Of a stretch of 64,000 nucleotides of DNA, positions 1 through 7,796 are shown in pieces. Within the stretch, counting starts at the first letter, position 1. Each line of letters starts with the position of its first letter. Source of the DNA: Subtercola sp. PAMC28395 (GTDB lineage: Bacteria; Actinomycetota; Actinomycetes; Actinomycetales; Microbacteriaceae); NCBI RefSeq assembly GCF_018889995.1, contig NZ_CP076547.1:1178001-1242000 (forward strand). The letters are read 5' to 3'. The notes beneath the pieces were generated by a model. It did no database searches. It was given only the letters and a program-made list of their open reading frames with translations, and had not been told where the DNA came from. The translations under genes and the position numbers were made by a program.

Positions 1-716
1 GACGAACCGCTGAGGGTGACGTTCGAAGAAGGATTCCCCGCAGAATCGGTGACAGTGATGTCGTTGTTGTCGAACGCGATCGGAACAACGCCGTCGATGA
101 ACAGGCTGACGGTCTGTTCTGTTGAGCCGCCGGCTGCGAGGCTGCCGAACTCGATACTGCCGCCGGCATTCGTTCCAACCGCGAAGTGAACGGGGTCCGT
201 CGCGATCGATCGGCCCACAAAGATGATCGTCAGGGTCTTGGTCGAACCGTCGGTGCGGTCTGTAGCTGTGAGAACGACGGGTTCCGTCACGCTTGTTCCG
301 GCAGCAGGCGCCGTGAAAGCGACATTGAATGCGGCGGTGCTGTTGTGGGGAAGGATCGTTGCGGCGGTGAACCCGATGCTCCCGGCTGTGAACGGTGACG
401 TCAGCGTAGTCAGTGCGGCGGGGTCGATCGTGATGTCGTTGTCGCCCGTGTTCAGGATGGTGAAGGACTGCGTTGTGGTTGTTCCCTGCTTGCGGTATCC
501 GAAATCCGGTATGCCGCCCGAGAGCTTCACATCGAACGGCGTGGCCGTCAGGAATCGCGACTGCGAGACGTGAGACGCATGATATGCCGAATCGTCGAGG
601 GGGGCAGCGGCCGCCGAAAGGGAGCCACCGCCCGCCATCGCCGCTCCGAATGCAATCGAGGCGATCGCGAGACCGAGAGAACGGTTCGCGCGGGGGTGAC
701 GGAATGGGCGAGGCAT
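1..716 (-). CDS. secreted choice-of-anchor-D-like protein (partial)
   Basis: The frame reads without stops from an ATG at 716 to the left edge, giving 238 residues of a longer protein. The N-terminus has basic residues (MPRPFRHPRANRSLG), a hydrophobic stretch and an Ala-rich cleavage region ending near AAAAPLDD, which fits a Sec signal peptide. The mature part has beta-sandwich features typical of abnormal-spindle-like (ASPM-SPD-2-Hydin) or choice-of-anchor-D modules: a PDFGYRKQGTTTTQSFTILN strand followed by Asn-Thr-Gly-Asp, and a second unit with IEFGSLAAGGSTEQTVSL. An AGGA Shine-Dalgarno-like sequence precedes the ATG. Probably a surface or secreted structural protein; the rest lies outside the window, so any anchor or repeat number cannot be judged. 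Confidence 0.7.
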   Translation of the reverse strand, partial: MPRPFRHPRANRSLGLAIASIAFGAAMAGGGSLSAAAAPLDDSAYHASHVSQSRFLTATPFDVKLSGGIPDFGYRKQGTTTTQSFTILNTGDNDITIDPAALTTLTSPFTAGSIGFTAATILPHNSTAAFNVAFTAPAAGTSVTEPVVLTATDRTDGSTKTLTIIFVGRSIATDPVHFAVGTNAGGSIEFGSLAAGGSTEQTVSLFIDGVVPIAFDNNDITVTDSAGNPSSNVTLSGS

Positions 717-854
717 GGGTCCTGCTTTCGGAATGGCGGAGGTCGAGTACTGGTCAGCACCACAAATCATGAATATAACTCACTAAGGCAGTAACTGACA
801 AATATTCACCCAGCGACCACTGACACCCTCGCCACAGTGCGGCAGACTGAAGAC

Positions 855-2015
855 ATGAGCCCCTCCCTGACGGTCGTCGTCACCCCCGACTCCTTCAAGG
901 GCAGCGCCACTGCCGCGGAGGTTGCCGCTGCGATCGGCGGGGGCTGGAGCGAAGCGCGCCCCGCAGACACCGTGATGCTTCGACCCATGGCTGACGGCGG
1001 CGAGGGCACCATCGACGCCTTTGCACTGGCCGCCCCCGGTGCCGTGCGCATCCCGGTGACCGTGACCGGCCCGGACGACAGGCCCGTCGACGCCGAGTGG
1101 CTCTGGCTCCCCCCGGCCGACGCCGAACGCCACTCCGAAGGCTCAGCGCGCGGCGGCACCGCCGTCGTCGAACTCGCGAACACCAGCGGCATCACCCTCC
1201 TCGGGGAGCTCAGGCCGATGGATGCCCATACCCGTGGCTTCGGCGAGGCCATCTGCGCCGCGCTCGACCACGGCGTCGACCAACTTCTGCTCGCCATCGG
1301 TGGTAGCTCCTCCACCGATGGCGGAGTGGGCGCACTCACTGCCCTGGGTGCCCGCTTCCTCGACGCAGCCGGACAGCCCATCGCAGACGGAGCGACAGGC
1401 CTCCGCGATCTCCATTCCGTCGACCTGGCCGCCCTTCGAACGCTGCCGCAGGGCGGTGCAGAAGTCATCACCGACGTCACGAATCCACTGATCGGTGATC
1501 GTGGCGCGGCCGCCGTCTTCGGGCCGCAGAAGGGTGCAGACGCCGCCACCGTCGCAGACCTCGAAGACGCACTCGTCGTTCTGGAGCGAGTGCTCAGCGT
1601 GCCCGGCGCGCATACCCCCGGCGCGGGTGCGGCCGGAGGAACGGGTTTCGGCCTGGCACTGTGGGGAGCGAGCATCCGGCCCGGTGCCGTCGCCGTCGGC
1701 GAAGCGATGGGGCTCCCCGCCGAGATCGAGCTCGCCGACGTGGTGATCACGGGTGAAGGTCGTTTCGATGGCCAGTCCGCCGACGGCAAGGTCCCGTCGT
1801 ACGTACTCGGTCTCGCGCGCGCTGCAGATGCCTTCGCCCTGCTGGTCGCCGGCAGTGTGGATGCTGACCCCGACGATTTCGCAGCGTGGGTGTCGCTCAC
1901 CGAACTCGCTGGCAGCACGGCGGCAGCGATCGAGAACCCGGTGCCGTTCCTCTGGGCCGCTGGCAGGGCCCTCGCAACCGGCGCGGCCAACCAGACGACT
2001 TCGTCCACCGACTAG
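855..2015 (+). CDS. glycerate kinase (GlxK/GarK family)
   Basis: Encodes 386 residues, the usual length for the GlxK/GarK family that phosphorylates D-glycerate to 2-phosphoglycerate in glyoxylate and sugar-acid breakdown. Visible family blocks are PDSFKGS near the N-terminus, PMADGGEGT, ELANTSGITLL, the Gly/Ser-rich GGSSSTDGGVGALTALGARF and the C-terminal TGEGRFDGQSADGK. The ATG at 855 is chosen over an in-frame GTG at 837 because the MSPSLTVVVTPDSFKGS start matches the family; neither has a strong ribosome binding site. The sulfurtransferase gene starts 10 bases after the stop with its own AGGAGA, so the two are probably co-transcribed. Confidence 0.93.
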   Translation: MSPSLTVVVTPDSFKGSATAAEVAAAIGGGWSEARPADTVMLRPMADGGEGTIDAFALAAPGAVRIPVTVTGPDDRPVDAEWLWLPPADAERHSEGSARGGTAVVELANTSGITLLGELRPMDAHTRGFGEAICAALDHGVDQLLLAIGGSSSTDGGVGALTALGARFLDAAGQPIADGATGLRDLHSVDLAALRTLPQGGAEVITDVTNPLIGDRGAAAVFGPQKGADAATVADLEDALVVLERVLSVPGAHTPGAGAAGGTGFGLALWGASIRPGAVAVGEAMGLPAEIELADVVITGEGRFDGQSADGKVPSYVLGLARAADAFALLVAGSVDADPDDFAAWVSLTELAGSTAAAIENPVPFLWAAGRALATGAANQTTSSTD

Positions 2016-2025
2016 TCAGGAGACA

Positions 2026-2937
2026 ATGGTGTCGATTCTCATCACGGCGGCGGAGCTGAAGTCGCTCATCGAGTCTGGCCCTGCGCACGCGGGAGAGTCC
2101 GCCAGCCGTGCCGCGAACGGCGATGGCAGATCGCTGTCTGGCGGAGAGGTTCGCGTTCTCGACGTTCGCTGGAGCCTGGGCGGCCCTGCGGGAAAGCCGC
2201 TCTATCTCGAGGGGCACATTCCCACAGCGGTATATGTCGACCTCGACACCCAACTGTCCAGGCACGGCGAGCCCGCTGACGGCCGGCACCCGCTGCCCAC
2301 CATCGACGACCTTCAGCGTGCAGCGAGGAGCTGGGGCATCAACCAGGGCGACACCGTCGTCGTCTATGACGACCTGAAGAACCTGTCGTCGGCTCGTGCC
2401 TGGTGGCTGCTGCGTGACGCGGGCATCGCCGATGTTCGCCTGCTCGACGGTTCGCTGCGGGCATGGAGCGATGCCGGGTTCGAACTGGAGACGGGGGACG
2501 AGCGAGCCCTGCCGGGGAATGTCGAGCTCCGATACGGGACGCTCCGCACCCTGACGATCGACGACGCAGCTTCCCTCGCCCAAACAGGGGTGCTGCTCGA
2601 CGCGCGCCCCGCCGAGAGGTATCGCGGCGAGGTCGAGCCCATCGACCCCCGTGCTGGGCACATCCCGGGCGCGCTCAGCGCTCCAGCGACCATGAACCTT
2701 GATGTCAACGGCCATTTTCTTCCGGCAGGCCAGTTGCGCGCCCACTTCGAGGCGATCGGGGTGCGGGCGGATGCCCCGGTCGGCGTCTACTGCGGCTCGG
2801 GTGTCACGGCTGCAGCCGACGCGGTCGCCCTCACCTTGGCGGGTTTCGAGCCCGCTCTCTACCCTGGCTCGTGGTCGCAGTGGTCCAACACCCCTGGCAG
2901 GCCGGTCGAGCTCACATCGGGGGTTGCGCCGAAATGA
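2026..2937 (+). CDS. sseA: 3-mercaptopyruvate/thiosulfate sulfurtransferase
   Basis: A 303-residue two-domain rhodanese protein. Residues about 1-150 form the non-catalytic rhodanese fold (VLDVRWSLGG near the start, GHIPTAVYVDLDTQLS, then DTVVVYDD). The second domain carries LLDARPAERYRGE, GHIPGALSAPA and the active-site loop VYCGSGVTAA, whose Cys would hold the persulfide. The loop resembles CG(S/T)G(V/I)T of mercaptopyruvate sulfurtransferases more than the CRKGVT of thiosulfate-specific enzymes. The start is the ATG at 2026 with AGGAGA six bases upstream. The stop overlaps the next ATG (ATGA), suggesting translational coupling to the ketopantoate-reductase-like gene. Confidence 0.92.
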   Translation: MVSILITAAELKSLIESGPAHAGESASRAANGDGRSLSGGEVRVLDVRWSLGGPAGKPLYLEGHIPTAVYVDLDTQLSRHGEPADGRHPLPTIDDLQRAARSWGINQGDTVVVYDDLKNLSSARAWWLLRDAGIADVRLLDGSLRAWSDAGFELETGDERALPGNVELRYGTLRTLTIDDAASLAQTGVLLDARPAERYRGEVEPIDPRAGHIPGALSAPATMNLDVNGHFLPAGQLRAHFEAIGVRADAPVGVYCGSGVTAAADAVALTLAGFEPALYPGSWSQWSNTPGRPVELTSGVAPK

Positions 2938-3986
2938 GACGGTACATCATTGTCGGGGCGGGAGCGATCGGTGCGATCCTCGCCGCGCAGTTCGAGGGCG
3001 CGGGCATCCGTTCGGTTCTCGTGGCGCGAGGGGAGAACCTCGCCGCAATCAGAGAGCACGGGCTCACGGTGCGGAGGCCGGCTTCGACAGACGTGGTGCG
3101 ACTCGACGTGGCCTGCTCCCCAGGTGAAGTGAATCTCACCACCGACGACGTCATCGTGATCGCTACCAAGTCTCAGGATGCCGAAGCAGCCCTGGCCGAG
3201 TGGGCGTGGCAACCCGTCGAAGCGGCAGTTCCGGCAAACAGCGACCCAACAGCCGGGCTTGGTGCAGTCGCGATTGCGGGCCCCGGAGACGGAGCAGGCA
3301 CCGAACCGCCGGTGCAGAGGATGCTCGGGGCAGACCTGCCCGTGCTGACCTTCCAGAATGGGCTCAGCACCGAAGATGCAGCACTCCGTCGCTTCTCGAA
3401 GGTCTACGGCGTGTCGATCGGCATTGCAGCGAGCCACCTGTCACCGGGCATCGTGGTCTCACCGTCGTATCCCGTGGTTGGCTCCGTCTGGTTGGGGCGG
3501 TACCCTGACCAGCACGACGAAGTGCAGGACCAGTTCGTGGCCGACCTGGTGGCCGCCGGCTTCGATTCGCAGAGCGTGTCGAACGTGTCGGCCTGGAAGG
3601 CGCGAAAGCTTCTCGTGAACGCGGCCAACGGGCTCGATGTTCTCGCGGGCGACGACGAGGATCGCGTGGTCGCACGCAAACGTCTTTTCGGTGAGGCGCG
3701 TGCGGTCTTCGAGGCTGCTGGCCTTGCTGTCGTACAGGATGCCCCGCGCTTCTCCCTCGCTGTGCAGGAGGTTCCCGGCCACACCTCCGGGCGACTCTCA
3801 ACCTGGCAGAGTTTCGCCAGGGGGGCGTCGAGCGAGGTCGATTATCTGAATGGTGAGATTGTTCTCATCGCACGGAAGGCAGGGGTCGGCGCACCGGTGA
3901 ACGAGCGGCTGCAGCGCCTGCTGGGCTCGCAGGCGGCCCGCTCAGAGGCTCCGGGAACACATACTCTGGCGGAGTTGCTGGCATAG
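2934..3986 (+). CDS. panE: ketopantoate reductase-like NADP-dependent oxidoreductase
   Basis: 350 residues. The N-terminus RYIIVGAGAIGAILAAQFEG is a dinucleotide-binding Rossmann motif (GxGxxG) of the ApbA/PanE family, which reduces 2-dehydropantoate to pantoate for coenzyme A synthesis. The family Lys is probably in the AWKARKLLVNAANG block near residue 225, and the Asn-Gly of VLTFQNGLSTED corresponds to the substrate loop. A Gly/Pro/Ala-rich stretch at about residues 95-125 looks like an insertion. The gene shares four bases with the sulfurtransferase. Actinobacteria often carry several PanE paralogues, so pantothenate synthesis is not certain; another 2-hydroxyacid dehydrogenase role is possible. 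Confidence 0.85.
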   Translation: MRRYIIVGAGAIGAILAAQFEGAGIRSVLVARGENLAAIREHGLTVRRPASTDVVRLDVACSPGEVNLTTDDVIVIATKSQDAEAALAEWAWQPVEAAVPANSDPTAGLGAVAIAGPGDGAGTEPPVQRMLGADLPVLTFQNGLSTEDAALRRFSKVYGVSIGIAASHLSPGIVVSPSYPVVGSVWLGRYPDQHDEVQDQFVADLVAAGFDSQSVSNVSAWKARKLLVNAANGLDVLAGDDEDRVVARKRLFGEARAVFEAAGLAVVQDAPRFSLAVQEVPGHTSGRLSTWQSFARGASSEVDYLNGEIVLIARKAGVGAPVNERLQRLLGSQAARSEAPGTHTLAELLA

Positions 3987-4039
3987 CGGGAGCGTTCTCG
4001 GCTGACGGGGGGCGGTGCGAGGCTGGTTGTCGTGCACCC

Positions 4040-4082
4040 ATGTGACTGTCACATCCCAGCCGTGGAATGTTACTGTCACATT
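4040..4082. promoter_or_regulatory. two palindromic operators upstream of the LacI gene
   Basis: ATGTGACTGTCACAT at 4040-4054 is a perfect odd-centred palindrome. AATGTTACTGTCACATT at 4066-4082 is the same site with one mismatch. Both have ATGTGA/TCACAT half-sites separated by three bases. They lie 80-120 bases before the LacI-family start, so autoregulation is likely; the protein that binds them is inferred. Confidence 0.7.
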
Positions 4083-4133
4083 TCAGCTCACAGGCGATCC
4101 GTAGAATCTAGGCCATAATTGGGCACACACAGC

Positions 4134-4150
4134 AATGTGACCGTACACAT
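4134..4150. promoter_or_regulatory. third LacI-type operator, just upstream of lacI-family start
   Basis: AATGTGACCGTACACAT has the same half-sites with a four-base spacer (AATGTGA-CCGT-ACACAT) and a central CG as in typical LacI-family operators. It overlaps the presumed transcription start, downstream of the A/T-rich TAGAATCTA and CATAAT at 4102-4119. Confidence 0.65.
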
Positions 4151-4162
4151 CGGCGTAGCGAT

Positions 4163-5230
4163 ATGTCATGCCCCAGCAACACCCCCAGCGGCCCGGTACC
4201 GAGAGAACGGCAGAGCGTGGCTTCAGACCCGCAGCGCGATCGTGCGCCGAGCATCCGCGACGTTGCGAGGCTCGCCGGCGTGTCCCACCAGACCGTTTCG
4301 CGTGTGCTGAACAGCCACCCGAGCATCCGGCCGGAGACAAAAGCCCGGGTGCAGCAGATCATCGACGACCTGCAGTATCGACCCAACCGTGCCGCACGTG
4401 TACTGGTCACCAGCCGGTCGCAGACGCTCGGGATCATCGCAGCCGACAGCTCGCAGTACGGCCCAGCTTCGGGCATCCAGGCCATCGAGCGGGCGGCTCG
4501 CGCCGAGGGATACTTCGTCAACTCGGTGAGTCTCGACTCGACAGACCGCGAATCGATCGAGCTGGGCCTGAACCACCTTCTCGACCAGGCCATCGAGGGT
4601 CTCGTGGTGATCGCTCCGCAGGTGCGCGTGCTCGAAACGTTCAACAACATGAACCTGACGATCCCGTTCGTGACGCTGCAGAGCGCCGGCCCGGCAGACC
4701 ACGCGCTCTCTGTCGACCAGATCAGTGGCGCACGGCTCGCCACACGGCATCTGCTGGACCTCGGGCACCGCAACATCTACCACCTGGCTGGACCGCAGGA
4801 CTGGGTCGAGGCAGAGGCGCGGATGCACGGTTTCCTGACCGAGATGTCCGAGTGGGATGTGCCGGCGACCGCGCCCATCCTCGGCGACTGGACGGCAGAG
4901 TTCGGCTACCGCGCCGGCCGGGAGCTGCTGCGGGTGAGGGACTTCACCGCGATCTTCTCGGCCAACGACCAGATGGCCCTCGGACTCATCCATGCAATTC
5001 GCGAGGCGGGCCTGAACGTGCCGGGCGACATCAGCATCGTGGGATTCGATGACATTCCCGAAGCCGCGCACTTCTGGCCGCCACTGACCACCGTGCGCCA
5101 GGATTTCGGCGAACTCGGTCGCCGCAGTGTTGAGCTGCTTCTCGGCAAGATCGACCCGGAGCTCGGCTATGGGCAGACCCTGGTTCCCGAGCTCATCGTG
5201 CGCGCGAGCACCGCACCGCCCGCGCGCTGA
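4163..5230 (+). CDS. LacI-family transcriptional regulator of the pentose genes
   Basis: 355 residues with the standard LacI layout: an N-terminal helix-turn-helix (SIRDVARLAGVSHQTVSRVL), the hinge helix (QYRPNRAARVLVTSRS), then a periplasmic-binding-protein-like effector domain beginning LGIIAADSSQYGPASG and ending with FDDIPEAAHFWPPLTTVRQD. It should repress the AraD/ChvE-transporter genes until a sugar binds. Operators with matching half-sites occur before this gene and before the aldolase gene. The ATG at 4163 gives about 28 extra residues before the HTH; a GTG at 4217 (VASDPQRDRAPSIRDV) would give a more usual length and cannot be excluded. Confidence 0.93.
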   Translation: MSCPSNTPSGPVPRERQSVASDPQRDRAPSIRDVARLAGVSHQTVSRVLNSHPSIRPETKARVQQIIDDLQYRPNRAARVLVTSRSQTLGIIAADSSQYGPASGIQAIERAARAEGYFVNSVSLDSTDRESIELGLNHLLDQAIEGLVVIAPQVRVLETFNNMNLTIPFVTLQSAGPADHALSVDQISGARLATRHLLDLGHRNIYHLAGPQDWVEAEARMHGFLTEMSEWDVPATAPILGDWTAEFGYRAGRELLRVRDFTAIFSANDQMALGLIHAIREAGLNVPGDISIVGFDDIPEAAHFWPPLTTVRQDFGELGRRSVELLLGKIDPELGYGQTLVPELIVRASTAPPAR

Positions 5231-5391
5231 CTCCCGTCCACCACGAACCCCCTGCACCCACGTCGGGCGCGGACGGTATCGGCTGGCCAGCCTGCCAGCG
5301 CGCTCAGCAGTCGCGTGTGTGCCTCCGGCACCGTGTGTCGCATGGTTCACTCGGTGGCGGAGGGCAGTTACCGAACCGTGACCATCGTGAC

Positions 5392-5450
5392 TTGACACGT
5401 TGTGGACCGATATGACTAACATGAGGGCAGCCAATGTGACCGTTCACATT
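5392..5450 (+). promoter_or_regulatory. promoter and LacI operator of the araD-chvE operon
   Basis: TTGACA at 5392-5397 is a perfect -35 box; TATGAC/TAACAT at 5411-5422 supplies the -10 region, with spacing a little off optimum for each. The palindrome AATGTGACCGTTCACATT at 5433-5450 has perfect seven-base arms and a CCGT spacer and lies just downstream of the expected start site, a classic repressor position. The rest of 5231-5391 shows no gene or clear signal. Confidence 0.75.
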
Positions 5451-5526
5451 TTGTTCGCCGAACACAATCATCCGAAGCGACAGATTCGCTATCGCATGCC
5501 CAGATCAGACAAAGGAGTCGTCCAAC

Positions 5527-5595
5527 GTGATCATGCCGCTCGATTCCCGCCACTCTCGTGCCACAGCTTCCACTCTGACGGGTGGATCCCTGTGA
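5527..5595 (+). CDS. 22-codon leader ORF coupled to araD
   Basis: AAAGGAG at 5511-5517 is the best ribosome binding site in this leader, and it serves a GTG at 5527 that opens 22 codons (VIMPLDSRHSRATASTLTGG then SL). Its stop TGA at 5593-5595 overlaps the GTG start of the aldolase (GTGA). Either it is a translated leader that couples initiation to araD, or it is the remnant of a gene lost from the operon. No similarity is recognised. Translation is inferred only from the signal layout. Confidence 0.4.
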   Translation: MIMPLDSRHSRATASTLTGGSL

Positions 5596-6299
5596 ACTAC
5601 GGCCCCGAAATCGAAGTAGCGATCGCCCGCGCACGTGCAGATGTCTCGAAACTGCATGCGGAACTGGTGCGTTATGGCCTCGTCATCTGGACGGGGGGCA
5701 ATATCTCTGCCCGTGTTCCCGGTGCAGAGCTGTTCGTGATCAAGCCCAGTGGCGTCAGCTACGACGAACTCCGCCCCGAGAACATGATCCTCTGCGATCT
5801 CGATGGCGAAGTGATTGCTGACACCCCCGGATGTGAACGTTCACCCTCGAGCGACACCGCTGCGCACGCCTACGTCTACCGGAACATGCCGGCCGTCGGT
5901 GGCGTCGTGCACACCCACTCCACCTATGCCACTGCATGGGCGGCGCGCGGCGAAGCGATTCCCTGCGTCATCACCGCGATGGCAGACGAATTCGGCGGCG
6001 AGATCCCGGTAGGGCCCTTTGCGATCATCGGTGACGACACCATCGGCGTCGGCATCGTGGAGACACTCACCGGTCACCGTTCCCGGGCAGTGCTCATGCA
6101 GAACCATGGCGTCTTCACCATCGGCAAAGACGCGAAAGACGCGGTCAAGGCGGCCGTCATGACAGAGGACGTTGCCCGCACAGTGCACATCTCCCGTCAG
6201 CTCGGCGAGCCACTGCCTCTGCCGCAGTCGGCCATCGACTCCCTGTTCGACCGGTACCAGAACGTCTACGGCCAGGCTCCCAAAGGAGCCATGAAGTGA
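5592..6299 (+). CDS. araD: class II aldolase, L-ribulose-5-phosphate 4-epimerase-like
   Basis: 235 residues, the normal size of AraD. Visible features are LVIWTGGNISARVPG and KPSGVSYDEL of the phosphate-binding region, the zinc-site HTHSTYATAWAARG, and a third ligand in LMQNHGVFTIGKDAKDA near the C-terminus. The ASWxxxG-type loop and C-terminal RYQNVYGQ fit the epimerase branch rather than fuculose aldolase. It would convert L-ribulose-5-P to D-xylulose-5-P, linking imported pentose to the pentose phosphate pathway and to xylA/xylB further along. The GTG at 5592 is chosen because it overlaps the leader stop and gives the family length; no separate ribosome binding site is seen. Confidence 0.85.
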   Translation: MNYGPEIEVAIARARADVSKLHAELVRYGLVIWTGGNISARVPGAELFVIKPSGVSYDELRPENMILCDLDGEVIADTPGCERSPSSDTAAHAYVYRNMPAVGGVVHTHSTYATAWAARGEAIPCVITAMADEFGGEIPVGPFAIIGDDTIGVGIVETLTGHRSRAVLMQNHGVFTIGKDAKDAVKAAVMTEDVARTVHISRQLGEPLPLPQSAIDSLFDRYQNVYGQAPKGAMK

Positions 6300-6418
6300 C
6301 ACACGGGCACGTAACCACCCACGAATTTCTCGTCATCGGCGAGAGCACAGACCTCCGGGATTTCCAGACAGGTATCCGGCGGAACAAGGCCCACCACTGC
6401 TTCGCGCACGGCCTGTAA
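6296..6418 (+). pseudogene. short ORF after araD, possible remnant of a kinase gene
   Basis: AAAGGAG at 6281-6287 precedes a GTG at 6296 that overlaps the araD stop (GTGA), and 40 codons follow (VTHGHVTTHEFLVIGESTDL...) before a TAA at 6416-6418. The good initiation signals with an early stop suggest the truncated start of a former operon gene. The HEFLVIGES stretch loosely resembles the first beta strand of PfkB-type sugar kinases, but this is weak. It could also be a genuine small protein. Bases 6419-6522 that follow hold only CACCA-rich low-complexity sequence. Confidence 0.35.
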
Positions 6419-6535
6419 TCACAGCAACACCACAACGCACCATCCAGCACCACCCAGCACCACCCACCACCGCATTACCTTCACACAGCACCTGCTGACA
6501 ACGAAGTCCACATGCACAAATTGAAAGGAAATACA

Positions 6536-7669
6536 GTGAAGAAGAAGGTTGTTCTTTCTCTCCTGGCCGCAAGCGCCATGGTGATTTCACTCGCCGCCTG
6601 CTCCTCGAGCGGTTCATCGTCAGGTTCCTCCACGGGCGGCGCAGCCGCCAGCGCGGGTGGCCTCATCGGCGTTGCAATGCCGACCAAGTCGTCTGAGCGC
6701 TGGATCGCTGACGGAAACAACATCAAGACGCAGCTCGAAGCCGCGGGTTACACCGTCGACCTCGAGTACGCAGAAGACGACATCCCCACCCAGGTCAGCC
6801 AGCTTGAGAACATGATCACCAAGGGTGCGAAAGCCCTGATCATCGCTTCGATCGACGGCACGACGCTCACCAACACGCTGCAGAACGCCGCCGACAACAA
6901 GATCCCGGTCATCGCTTACGACCGTCTGATCCGCGACTCGGCCAACGTCGACTACTACGCGACCTTCGACAACTACAAGGTCGGTGTCGAGCAGGGCACG
7001 TCGCTGCTGACCGGCCTCGGCGTTCTCGACGCAAGCGGAGCAAAGACCGGCGCCAAGGGCCCGTTCAACATCGAGCTGTTCGCCGGTAGCCCCGACGACA
7101 ACAACGCGACGTTCTTCTTCAACGGCGCAATGGACACCCTGAAGCCGTACATCGCTGATGGCACCCTCGTCGTCAAGAGCGGCCAGACCGACTTCAACAC
7201 CGTGGCAACACTGCGTTGGGACCCGGCAACCGCCCAGTCGCGTATGGAGAACATCCTCACGTCGACCTACTCCGACGGCACCACGAAGGTCAACGGCATC
7301 CTGTCGCCCTACGATGGCATCTCACGTGGCCTGATCTCGGCAGTCACCTCGGCGGGCTACACCGTCGGTGCCGGCTTCCCGATCATCACCGGTCAGGATG
7401 CTGAGCTCGACTCGGTCAAGGCCATCATCGCCGGCGAGCAGTACTCGACCATCTACAAGGACACTCGCGAACTCGCGAAGGTTGCTGTCAAGATGGCAAG
7501 TGCCGTTCTCGCAGGCCAGACTCCTGAGACCAACGACACGAAGACCTACGACAACGGCAAGAAGGTCGTTCCGGCCTACCTGCTGCAGCCGGTCGTCGTG
7601 ACGAAGGACAACATCAAGAGCGTTCTGATCGACGGTGGCTACTACACCGACGCTCAGGTCAACGGCTAG
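6536..7669 (+). CDS. chvE: ChvE-type sugar ABC transporter substrate-binding lipoprotein
   Basis: 377 residues. The signal peptide [22 protein letters not shown] ends in a LAAC lipobox, so the mature protein is lipid-anchored outside the membrane, followed by a Ser/Gly linker. The body is a periplasmic-binding fold of the ChvE group: [18 protein letters not shown], the aromatic/charged [19 protein letters not shown] block, [21 protein letters not shown] and [14 protein letters not shown]. Relatives bind arabinose, xylose, galactose or glucose. The start is the GTG at 6536, five bases after GAAAGGAA; an ATG at 6512 lacks such a site. It is followed by a strong stem-loop before the ATPase gene, which would allow higher expression of this component. 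Confidence 0.93.
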   Translation: MKKKVVLSLLAASAMVISLAACSSSGSSSGSSTGGAAASAGGLIGVAMPTKSSERWIADGNNIKTQLEAAGYTVDLEYAEDDIPTQVSQLENMITKGAKALIIASIDGTTLTNTLQNAADNKIPVIAYDRLIRDSANVDYYATFDNYKVGVEQGTSLLTGLGVLDASGAKTGAKGPFNIELFAGSPDDNNATFFFNGAMDTLKPYIADGTLVVKSGQTDFNTVATLRWDPATAQSRMENILTSTYSDGTTKVNGILSPYDGISRGLISAVTSAGYTVGAGFPIITGQDAELDSVKAIIAGEQYSTIYKDTRELAKVAVKMASAVLAGQTPETNDTKTYDNGKKVVPAYLLQPVVVTKDNIKSVLIDGGYYTDAQVNG

Positions 7670-7683
7670 TCACGTTCCACCTG

Positions 7684-7739
7684 GTTCCGGCCCGGCAGCA
7701 CTCTTCCGCTCACGCGGGACAGGGCTGCCGGGCCGGAAC
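7684..7739. terminator. 16-bp perfect stem-loop between binding protein and ATPase genes
   Basis: GTTCCGGCCCGGCAGC at 7684-7699 is exactly complementary to 7724-7739 around a 24-base loop. No T-run follows. Position after an SBP gene fits a partial terminator or mRNA-stabilising structure that lowers expression of the ATPase and permease relative to the binding protein. Confidence 0.6.
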
Positions 7740-7796
7740 GCTCCATTCATCATTCCCCGACTCGGGGTCACCCCACAGACAAAAGGGAGGAATATT

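Noticed and set aside
806..2008. A 400-codon open frame opposite the glycerate kinase gene
   Set aside because: It is the antisense shadow of a clearly conserved gene; Ser/Pro/Ala-rich translation without motifs.
4040..5450. GlxR/CRP-type sites because of TGTGA...TCACA
   Set aside because: Spacers are three or four bases, not six, and a LacI-family gene sits between the sites.
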